54,145 nt of DNA from assembly GCA_000310025.1 (NCBI GenBank), contig FN649741.1, positions 3,528,927 through 3,583,071 of the forward strand. Reading direction: 5' to 3'. A program made the position numbers and the translations under genes. This DNA is from Ectocarpus siliculosus. Its lineage: Eukaryota; Sar; Phaeophyceae; Ectocarpales; Ectocarpaceae. The notes under the pieces are model-generated. The model saw nothing but the letters and a program-made list of their open reading frames with translations, made no database searches and had not been told where the DNA came from. Of the stretch, positions 35,628 through 45,170 are shown in pieces; the first letter of the stretch is position 1; every line of letters begins with the position of its first letter.

Positions 35628-35700
35628 CTATACGGGCACCCGTGTACCGCAAGTGGCTGTAGTCCGGACACCCACAGCCAAGTTCCCGCAGTCGTCGACG
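35451..35700 (-). other. 5'-most recognisable blade exon of the integrin-like gene, interrupted frame upstream
   Basis: The sequence LLDGTDGFRVTAEFSTGRLG then YSVSGVG, ending at donor GGG/GTGAGA (35451/35450), is the second half of an FG-GAP blade. Upstream the same frame meets TAG just before an ATG at about 35627, so the first half of the blade must be in another exon, or the stop is a real lesion. An internal acceptor such as TTGCAAG (near 35598) could supply the exon start. No signal peptide exon was recognised between here and 36247. Confidence 0.45.
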
Positions 35701-36247
35701 GCCGTCGGACGCCGCCCCTTTTCTCCACACGGCAGTGCCGTTGGGACCCCAAAATGGATCGATCAACTGTGAATCCTTTTTTGTCTTGCGCTCTTGGGTC
35801 AAAGGAGTGGCGCATACATGCGTTCACCTCTTCGCTCTCTGGCGTCTCGCTTCTGAACCCCGGCCCGGCCCCGCTCGGGGGAGGGGAACATCGACGGTTT
35901 CGCAAACCTCGACGAACCGGCACAGAGGGGGCTCACGTCAGTAGCACTACCCCTCCCCTGCCCCAGCTTTCAAAACCACCTCTAAGCTGCGGAGCCCCTC
36001 GGGCAGCGCTCTGTGTCTGCAAGCACAGAGAGCAGGCGCAGCGAGTGCGGAGGAAAGAGAGACAGGGAGCGTGGTGGGCTTCGAGAGAATAACCAATGAG
36101 CTCCTGCTGCTACTGCTACAGCTGATACAGGCTATGGTTTGAACCACCGTGAAGTCGGTGCTCTCTCAAAGGGCTGCAAGACTTGGCAGAGAGCGGCAGC
36201 ATCAATTTGTCAACCGCCGTTTTTGTGGACATCACAGGAGAAACCTC
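35628..36247. promoter_or_regulatory. Gap between divergent integrin-like and AMBRA1-like genes
   Basis: This stretch separates the most upstream recognised integrin-like exon (minus) from the AMBRA1-like start codon (plus). The true 5' exon and signal peptide of the integrin-like gene should lie here or be missing, but I could not identify them. No core-promoter element is evident. Confidence 0.35.
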
Positions 36248-39200
36248 ATGCAGCAGCAGCAGCATCAGCAGCAGCGCCGACCAAGGCAGTGGGGTGGGCC
36301 TAACCGCCCCGGGGGGCGGAGGAGGTCGCAGTCACTCCTGGAGACACTCAACAGTCGAAGCACCAGCGGGAGGCCTAGGGGTGTCGAGCTGTGGGCGGAG
36401 GACGAGAGCGTCTTCCGCCAGCAGCTGGAGTATCTGGACCTGGCGGCTGCCTGTGCTGGTTCGGGGCCATCGCGGTCGACCATTGCCGTGGCTTTCAGCA
36501 CCGACGGGTGAGTTTCTCCCCCAAGAGGCTTACAATTTTTCACAGCAACAGTAGTACCGCTTCTTTATCCTTACATGCAGGCAGTCGCCGGCAGCTCCGG
36601 CTCCGGAGCTTGGTTGGGACCGCGTGTGAAGTTGCTCAACTCCCCTCGACAGCAGAGGCCAGATCTTTCTGCGAAAAGTCACCGGATCTCGCCCTCCTCC
36701 GGTCGTAACACGCTACTTAATATTGCAACGTTTGGTAGCCTGGGCCACAAAGGCAGTGTGGACTGGGTCTGTTTCGTCTGTCTTCTATGCGGAACTGATG
36801 AGCAGGCCCGCCAAACTTGGCTGCCTATTCCCCCGCTTTGATGGGCACATGTTACATGTAGGTCGTGAGCCTGGCAGACACGCACTACTTGTACAGCACA
36901 TCCCGCCGTGTATCGCGGCTGTAGATATTATGCCCGCGGGGGGGAAAGCCTCGCCGACCGACCAGAAGAGCCGGCCGCCACCCCAGGCTCCGCAACCCCT
37001 CTTCGTTGGATCGATAGCGTAAAGGCTCCCGCGCGACTTCGTACATTATACACACGAAGCACCAGCCGCCACGGTTTTCACGAACAGCCACATTCTTGGC
37101 CAAATGCCAGAGCACCGTCTTTAAACTTTTTGTAAACGGTTATTTTTCCTCGTGTGCTGCGGACCCCTCTGCTGCTGACTCAACTCGGACGAACGCCTCG
37201 GACCGAGCGTTTCTGTCTCGGAACGTTAACCTTCGCTGTGACCTAACCTACAGACACCGGGAACTGCCACGCGCGAGAGCTCGCACATGTCATGTAGAAA
37301 TAGAATTTTTTAGATGCAGTTTTTTTATTTGTGTGACCTGGGATGCGTCGGTTGTTTGCTGACCGGTACAAATGTGCGAGTGGTTTTGACGACGACCTGA
37401 ACAGCCACGGTGGTCTGTAAGGTGTACGTAGAGATGTAGAGCCGGGACGGAGTTAGGGTGGTCTCGGTGGCGACACGTGTAAAACCATTTGCGGTCGTAG
37501 TCGGGCGAACGGGCGGCCAAGGCGTGGTCTGAGCCACTCGATTTCAGGAGATGCTCGACCCACAGCAGCAGCGCCATGAGCCACTTCATGCCGTAGTAGT
37601 TTCAACCGTCGTTCGATCAACTGCCGCCCGTCCGTTGGTGTAACAACAACCCTTGTGCCACGAAGAAAAGGGCGCCCACGGGTAAAGAAGCGTTTGGGTG
37701 TTTTTCTGTGCCGCCCTGCTTGCTTCAAGCGCGACACACCTCCGATACGGACGTGCATGCACGTTTTATTAGAGCCGGCCTGTGAGAAAGAGGTTACGAA
37801 GCGTGGCAAAATGAAATCCAGAGAAAACAACACTACCAACAAGAACGCCGCCAACAACAGCAACAACAACATCAACATCAACACCGACACAACACCAACA
37901 GTAACACCGCCACCAGCACCGACAGCACCAACTGCAACACGAACAACTTCAACACCAATAACCAACAACAACAACAACAACAACAACAACCACAAACACC
38001 CCAACAACAGAAAGCTGTTCGCGTCGACACACGGCGACCACACGGTGAAGATTACGGACTTTTTTCGGGGGAGGGTGGTTCAGTCCCTGCAAGGGCACCC
38101 CAGAACTCCGTGGACGGTCAAGTTCCATCCCAAGGACGCCAGGATCGTGGCCTCCGGTTGCATCGGATCCGAGGTGTGTTGTGTGTGGTCAGGGGGGGGG
38201 GGGGGGGGTGCGGGGGATCTCGGCCCTCCGGTACCCTTGATCGGTGTCTGGTGTCGTGTGTCGTATGTTTATCGTGACGACCTGATATGTATCGTCCTGC
38301 AATTTTCGCGTACATTAGCGCCGCCGAGGGTGTGGAAAGTCTATTCTTCTTTTCCGCCCCTGATACGGATACTTGTTGTCTTGCTCTGCTTTGTTCGGTT
38401 TCCCGTTGGGTTTCGGTGCTGTTGCCTTGCTGTCTTTGTTGTGGTGCGGGCGCGGCGGACGCCCTTTGTGTTGTCAGGTGAGGGTGTGGAACGCCTCGAC
38501 GGGGCGTTGCCTGCACAGCGTGACCCTGGAGGCTGCCATCATATCCTTGAGCTTTCACCCTTCCGGCAAGATGCTCGCCATAGCCAGCAGCCTCTACGTC
38601 TACCTGTGGGACTACAACGTAAGTGACCGATACCTTCGTACATGGCTTGTTTTTGCCGGCACATAACCTGTAAAGCTGAAGCAGCACCGAGGAGAAGGTA
38701 CTAGGGAGACGTCAGCAGCAGCAGCAGCAGCAGGAGCAAAACACTTCGCGACGAATTATATCCTAGACCTTGACGAGGGTCATATCCAAGAGGCATGTCG
38801 AAATAGGTGTGTCCCTAAGTATGTACGTCACATTTCAAAATCGCACGGTCCCGCAAATTGGTCATGTTACTGAAGTGCATCCCAAGGACTTGCAGATACT
38901 GCTTGGTGACATCGTTGCCGATATTGGTTCTACACGGGTGCCGTGAGAGAACCAATGCTCAACGAACCGGCGTTTCGAAACGACTTCAACATTGTGTAGA
39001 GATAGTTGGTTTGAAGACGACCAGTAAATCTACCACGTGTGCCCATGGCTCCTTTATCATGTACTTTGTCCATGCGGAACACACCGTGAATATTTGGAAC
39101 CTGTAGTCTGCAGGATTTGCCTTCAACCACAGCGAGCTGACTTGAACCTTGTTCTTTTTTGCTCTGGCCAATCAGAGCAAGGCGCGCCCGTTCATCGCAT

Positions 39201-39324
39201 GGGCCCACTCGCACACTCTGCGCTGCGTGCGTTTTACTCCCGGCGGGGACGGCATCATCGTCGGTGCTGCTAACAGCAGCTCAAGCTCCAGTTCCCCTTC
39301 GTCTCAACAAAGCCAGGTCACGGT

Positions 39325-39373
<49 letters not shown>

Positions 39374-42188
39374 ACACACAGGCAGCGCCAGAGACAGGCA
39401 GACAAATCAGTTTGTGTATGTAGGGGGGAACGAATGTAGCCAGCAGACTACAATGGACAAGGAGGGGCCACGGTGCGCAGCGGTACAACCTCGAACAACC
39501 AAGATGCCGCGGTACGCTAGGTGTGATAGAGGGCTTTATTTCGAGCGGAACCTCTCCAAAGCCATTGCCGCCCTCGAGGGACGTCGGAAGGTTGTCGTTT
39601 TGGTTGACTATACCGGATGTGCGTAAAAGCAGAGCACGGCAGTGGCAGTGGCGGCCTCGACCACACTTCTTGTTTTTGTTCTTGTGGAGCCCAACCTCCT
39701 GAGGGCGATGTGGAATCGATGTCTGGCGTGCACTTTCCCTCTCATGCGGACGATGCAATAGATCCCCGCGAGGCTTGTCTCACTCCGCCCTCTCGCTCGA
39801 CCAACCCGACCGGCGTCTGGACCAGGACGACTCCTCTGATGCCGCGGGAGGAGGAACGCGGGGTGGAGCAGCAGCTACAGCAGCAGCAGCAGCAGCAGCG
39901 GCTGGAGCAGAAATCCCACCACCATCCCGGCCCGCCGAGGTGTCTTTCCTGCTGCAGGTCTGGGACTTTAGTCTCGAGGCAGCTTTTGCGGAGGATGTCT
40001 CCGCGGCGATGACCAGGGTGAGGAGACCAATTATTTGGCCTCGTTCCGTGGGTATGGGTCGTTCTTTTCCCTTGCTGTATCTTGAACCGGTGTGAGGCTT
40101 GCTTTCTCGTATGGGAACGTTATTGCCATTTTTTTGCCTGTGAGCGCTATGGAAAGAAGGCGTCGGCGAAAACACCTGCTCAAGTACCGCTTAGTTCGCT
40201 GCCTTCCCCGCTCTGTGCTTCTCTCTCTCTTTCTCTCGCCTCCCAACCCCCGCTCCGCCTTTTGGCAACTCCCATCCACGTTTCTCGCTTCGCCCTTTCT
40301 CCCACCGCGCTCGGCCGAACCACTTTTTGTTTCCTTTTTTGCGCCGCTCGCGAAACGCGGGCGGGGGGGGTAGGAACGCGTGCTTCTGAGCCGAGCCCTG
40401 CTTTACAACGACGGGGGGTTCGATGTGTCCGAGGACGGCCTCTGGCTGTGCACGATCGCCGAGCTAGGGGAGAGGGTTGTCGCGAGCGACCGACGTTCTC
40501 TCCCTGCCGGTCCGAGCCTGGCTTCGGAGCAGTCGATCCCTTCGTTGGCATCGCCCACGGGGGCCGCGGCGACGGCGTCACCGATGTCGACGTTGACGGA
40601 GGTGGAGGAGGAGGAAGCGGGCCGTGAAGGGGAGGCCGTGGAGAAAGGTTCGGCGGCGGCGCGGGGGGGTAAGCGTAAGGGACGAGCAACGACGGAGCCT
40701 CCGGGCGGTGCGCTAGGGAGTAAGAAGGGCAGCGGCAATGGCGTAGGGGATACCGTCGCACCCAAGAACGGGTCGAACCTGGGCAGGCCGTGCCACGCGG
40801 TGCCTGCGTTGGTAACAACGACGGGCAGGGTCGCCCGCACCGAGAGCTTGACCGGGTCAACGTCTGCGGTAGCAGCACCGGCGGCCGCAGGAGCGGGGAG
40901 TGGTTCTGGCGGAGGTGAGCAGCACGCCGCGGACACGGCAGCAGCGAGAGGACGCGAAGAAGGTGCTGGTGAGCAGCACGCCGGGGGAGAGAGGGGACCC
41001 GTGCTAGCGCCGTGGCCTAGTCGAGCGCGCACAAGGCCGTATTTCAGTGCCACTCTATCGGCGGCAGCAGCAGCGGCAGCGGCGGCGGCGGCGGTGGGGG
41101 CGCAAGATGTGAGAATGGGAGGGGTTCGGAGCAATGCCGATGCCTGTGGGGTCGAATCAACGGTGGCGGAGGAGGAGGCGATTGCGTCGGCGCGGCCAGA
41201 AACCGGGGGTAACAACGAACCCCCGCCGTTCACGCCGCCCCCGTTCACGCCGTCCCCGCGAATCACTCTCAAGCGGCGCTTGAGTGGGTCTTGGCTGAGT
41301 GCGTCGGGCGGTGGCAGGAGGAGCGCGGGGGGCAGTGGCGGGTTCTGGGGCCGAGACATCCGGCGAGGGTTTTCGCCGCGAATAGGAAGCGCCGAGGAGG
41401 GGACAAGGGGCGGTGGAGCAACGCAACAAGAGGGAGATCGTCCGCCGCCCTTGCCGCCGCCGATGCCGCCGATGATGCTCGGTGTCTCCGGTCGCGGCGG
41501 CGGCTTGTTGGCGTTGTCGTCACCCCCGTCCTTTTCGACCCCTTCGCCGTCCTCGCTCTCGATGGTCGCGTCGCGTCACACGCGGCCACCTCCGCAGTCG
41601 GCCGCCGCGGCTCCCTCGTTGTCGCCGTCGTCTTCGTCTCCTTCCTTGCCGACGGGGGGGATGAGAGTGTCGCTACCGCTGCTGCTGCCGCCCCCGCGGC
41701 GGCCGTCGTCACCGGACAGGCACGGGGCCGGCGGCGCCAGCTCGACCGGAGTCGTGGGGACAACAACGGGAGGCACGTGCCGGCAAGAAGAGCGACATCA
41801 TCGTCATCATAAACAGCAAGAAGGCGGGGGGGCGGCGCAGCCTCTGTTTTTTCTCCAGGTTCCCGGGGGGGGCGCGACGGCGGCGGGGGCAAGCGTGACC
41901 GATTTAGGACGTAGGGAAGGCGGAGGGTGGAGCACGGAGTATTTACGAGGTGGCGGCGGCGGCGGCGGTGGTGGTGGCGACGCAGTGGGCGCTCCGCCGG
42001 CGGCACCTCACGGGAGGGGAGAGGGAGGGGCCGGTCGCAGATGTGTCGGCGAAGAAACACAGGGCAGGGGTGGTTATGGCAGTGAGGAGGAGCGGCATCA
42101 CGGCGATGGTGGTGACAGCGTCAGAGTAGAGGGGGGGGCGGCGGGGTGGAGACGGGATTCCCCAGACAACAACAACAACAGCAACAAT

Positions 42189-42220
<32 letters not shown>

Positions 42221-45170
42221 CAGCAGCAGCAGCAGCGGCGGGGTTCATTCTTCTTCCTTTCGTAGGCGTTGTCGCGCGTCGCCGTCGCTGGCGGTGGAGT
42301 CGCAGCCTCCCCGGAAGCTCGTGCCGCACCTCGTGATGGTGTCGCTCAACGTGGAGGGAGGGAGAGGAGGAGGAGGAGGAGGAGGAGCGGAGAGAGGGAG
42401 CGTAGCCCGGGTGGTGCGCGCGGAGCCGATGGACACCCTCAACGCCAAGCAGGTGTCCTTACGTAACCCAAGCAGTTCGCTCTTAAACGTTTTTCGGTAC
42501 AATATAGCCCGGGCATGGTGATACCTTGCGTGGCGTTTGGTATGTTGTCGTGAACCGGGAATGTGGTGTGTTCGATGACCCTTTTAATTGATCAAGAGAG
42601 TTTCCTTAGGTTTTGGGCTCACGTTTAGCCGCACAATGGTGTTTTCGCCGACGAAAGAGCGGCGATCATTTGTGGGGGTGGTGTCTTGCGTAGAATACGG
42701 AAGTTTAGTGCCTCTTCCTGCGGGGGTGTTATCTTGCGTCGAACACGGGAAAACCTTATGCCTCTACATACCTTGGGTTCTAGGTGAAAATCCGCTCTGG
42801 ATTTAGCCGTTCGCTAGAGTAGCCCCATCAAGCTTATTTTCACGCAAGTTTCCATCTGGGTACGGCAAGAGGAGCGGGGCCGCAAGCGCTGTTCTTGTTG
42901 CCTCGTTGCAATGCTCGACTGGGGGGTTGGAAATATGTACATAAAGAAGAAAATGGATGTGGCATCTTGGGACCTTCGATCTGTTATCGTTGCACGATAA
43001 AGTTCATCGTTTGACCAACCACCCTTTAAGCTCTGCGCGGGTGTCGTTCGCGAATGGGTCTCGTCTTTGCGGCCTTCGACCCGGCACGGTCGGTGCCGCA
43101 CGCACACACCTCCTGGCGGTTACATCCCATGTCAACCTCCGTGCTCTCGCGAACGGATGCTACATTCGAACAAAATCGATTTTTTGAAGGTCACGTCGGT
43201 GAAACTGTCGCCGTCTGCGCGGTACATCCTACTCGGCGTGGGGGTGCGCAACGGCGGTCTAGGGGGCGGCGGCGGCGGCGGCGGCGGTGGGAGGGCTACC
43301 CGACAAACGAGACAACAACAACAAGAACGACAGGCGGCCGCTGTTCCTGACCGGTGAGTGAGTTGGTTATGGCGTCGAGCTCCCCTACTACGGCAGTAGC
43401 AGACCTTGCCAGGGTGACAATCGTGTGTGTCCGGACTGTTTCGGGGGCTGATGTCAGAGAGACGGATGGCCGTAGGTTTCGGAGGCCTTCCTCTGTCTGT
43501 CTGCCTGTCTGTCTGTCGCTTGCGGCCGGACAGATGTTGCGACGAAACTCAAGATGTGGGGGCCATGTAGATGATGAGCGTATTTCACTTTGAACTGCTG
43601 TGGACGTGTTTATTTGGTCGTGGCAATCGTTGACGAGGAAGACAAAGCGGAGCATGTACGTGCAAAATAGAACGGGGAGGAGCTTATCCAGGCTGATGGG
43701 CTTCCGAGCACGCCGGATCGGAGCACGGCCCTGCAATGGAAGGATGTTGCTCCGCTATTCAGACACGAAGGAAATACGGTGTCTAATGGGCACGTTCGCT
43801 GTGCTTTTCTCCCTCCTGCCTGATCCGTCCCCCCGTCGTTTGTTTCTCCCCTTCTTCCCTCCGTGTGTGATTGTCGTTTCACCGCTCGTCTCTTTGTCGG
43901 GGCCCTTAGGCGAGGCAATGCGCCGGACGCCCCAGCCATCCCTCTCCCGTCGCAACGCGCTCTATCTTCCATCTACCGCTCCGTCGACCTCCAACCAGTG
44001 GTGAGATGTAGGGGGGGGGGAGCGAGATACGAAGACGACTGGCCAAAGAAACTTGACACAAGAGTAATCCCTTACGGAACAAGGTATTAAGCCGTGGTGG
44101 TATCCCAGACGACGTCAACACGAACAGCGGGAACTACTTTTTTTCACCCCTTTTTTTTTTTCCCCCGTTTGCTGCGTGTGTGTGCTGTGTGTGTGTTCGT
44201 CCGATATATTGCGGCGACAGTCCCCCAATTTTTCGTGGTGCGACGACGTGTACGACCCTTTTCAGTGTTGTATAGTACTACACTTTTCTGTTTGTTTTTT
44301 CTCGTACAACTACAACCATCCAGGTTCACACAGGAGGGGGGTAAACACAGGGGATTTTTCTTCTTTTCATTTCACTATCGCGCCCTACCTTCCTCCTGCG
44401 GTGCGTGCTGAATTTATTTTTTTATCGCGAATAGGGTCCAGCCGTCCCTTTCCCTCGTCAACGGTGCTACAGTAACGTCGAAGTTTGGTACTCACGAGAG
44501 CTTTTCAGCTTGTTTTTTTTCGCTTTCACCCGCAAAGTTGTAATTTTTCACCCATTGGTGATTCGATCTCACGGCTTTTGCCACTAGCGGTTTCGAGGTT
44601 ACCACTAGCCGACCGGGGCGACCAGTCCCTCCTTTGCGTACTCTTGGGAAATATTGCCCGTTCCTGAAGAAATATCGCTTGCTCCTACCTCGAAGAGCCT
44701 TCCCACATAGAGGGTCTTGTTGTACGGGAAGTGATATCGGAGACAATGATGAGGCCGTTTCCTCCTCTGTCCACGTCCTCTACCACCGTCATGTTACCCG
44801 TGAGAGAGGATGTTCCGACCACTTCCAGCTTTTGGGTTCTCGATGGGTTCACCCCGATGCCCCTCCCCCCGATTATCATTTATTATTGCTATTGTTTTAG
44901 TATGTTTATTATGAAGTACCAATTAATGATCATTATTGTTTCAAGCTCGATTCCTTTTTAAGCCCAATTCCTTTTCAAGCCCAATCTCCGAGTAAGGGGT
45001 AACCAGTTATACCCCCCCCACCCACGACGACCTGCTTGCAGAACTCGATGCCTATGCCCACGGGCGAGGAGGACGTGAACATCGCCTGCTTTCACCCGGA
45101 GCCGGGGATGGGGTGCGTGTACGGCACCAAGCAAGGGAGGGTCGGCCTCGTCAGGATGTCGGCCGATTGA
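36248..45170 (+). CDS. AMBRA1: AMBRA1-like split WD40 protein
   Basis: In animals AMBRA1 is a DDB1-CUL4 substrate receptor that controls cyclin D turnover and autophagy initiation through Beclin 1 and ULK1. Exons: 36248-36507, 38011-38173, 38478-38618, 39176-39316, 39958-40017, 40374-42452, 43190-43353, 43910-44000, 45042-45170; all phases close, giving about 1075 residues. The N-terminal WD40 part carries family hallmarks: FASTHGDHTVKITDF, GHPRTPWTVKFHP, IVASGCIGSEVRVWNASTG, SLSFHPSGKMLAIAS and VYLWDYN. The C-terminal part has VTSVKLSPSARYILLGVG and ACFHPEPGMGCVYGTKQGRV. Between them lies about 650 residues of Gly/Ser/Ala/Pro-rich disorder. Known AMBRA1 has the same split propeller. The ATG at 36248 (MQQQQHQQQ) is the first in frame. 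Exon 5 may start earlier than 39958. The roles of the algal protein are inferred from the family only. Confidence 0.85.
37811..38010 (+). other. Asn/Thr-rich open frame in phase with AMBRA1-like exon 2
   Basis: From ATG 37811 the plus strand stays open through a CAA/AAC-rich stretch (many Asn codons) and runs straight into exon 2 (KLFASTHGDH) without a stop. The accepted model splices over it from exon 1, which conserves the propeller (AFSTDG joined to KLFAST). The open stretch could be an alternative first exon, or simply a stop-poor repeat. Confidence 0.35.
38191..38208 (+). repeat. Poly-G run after AMBRA1-like exon 2
   Basis: A run of about 18 G lies 17 bases downstream of the donor at 38174. 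It could form a G-quadruplex near the 5' splice site, and it is also a likely place for sequencing error. Confidence 0.8.
39330..39380 (+). repeat. GA then CA microsatellite
   Basis: About 20 GA units followed by CA units lie just after the donor of AMBRA1-like exon 4 (39316). Confidence 0.9.
40374..42452 (+). other. 2.1-kb low-complexity exon of the AMBRA1-like gene
   Basis: One exon encodes 693 residues. Its start (LLSRALLYNDGGFDVSEDGL then WLCTIAELG) is a WD40 blade and its end (LVPHLVMVSLNVEG, then VVRAEPMDTLNAKQ) is the strand leading to the C-terminal blades. In between are poly-Ala (GCG/GCA), poly-Pro, poly-Gly and poly-Ser/Asn tracts: GGC/GCA repeats near 41054-41095, GGCGGT near 41952-41976, and CAGCAGCAG read as Ser near 42183-42238. 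The frame stays open for 2 kb despite these repeats, which supports it being coding. Confidence 0.8.
42674..42765 (+). repeat. Diverged tandem duplication of about 48 bp
   Basis: Copy one (42674-42715) and copy two (42722-42765) share GGGGGTG, TCTTGCGT, GAA-ACGG and TGCCTCT blocks in the same order. They lie in the intron between AMBRA1-like exons ending at 42452 and starting at 43190. Confidence 0.7.

Noticed and set aside
39690-39957. Upstream extension of AMBRA1-like exon 5 through a CAG-rich stretch
   Set aside because: The best pyrimidine-backed acceptor (before 39690) opens a frame that either meets a stop or does not match the VWDFSLEAAF frame. The acceptor at 39957 keeps phase, though a shorter in-frame extension is not excluded.
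40403-41359. 318-codon Pro/Ala/Ser-rich frame on the minus strand
   Set aside because: It is the antisense shadow of the large AMBRA1-like exon; low-complexity GC-rich triplets leave several frames open.
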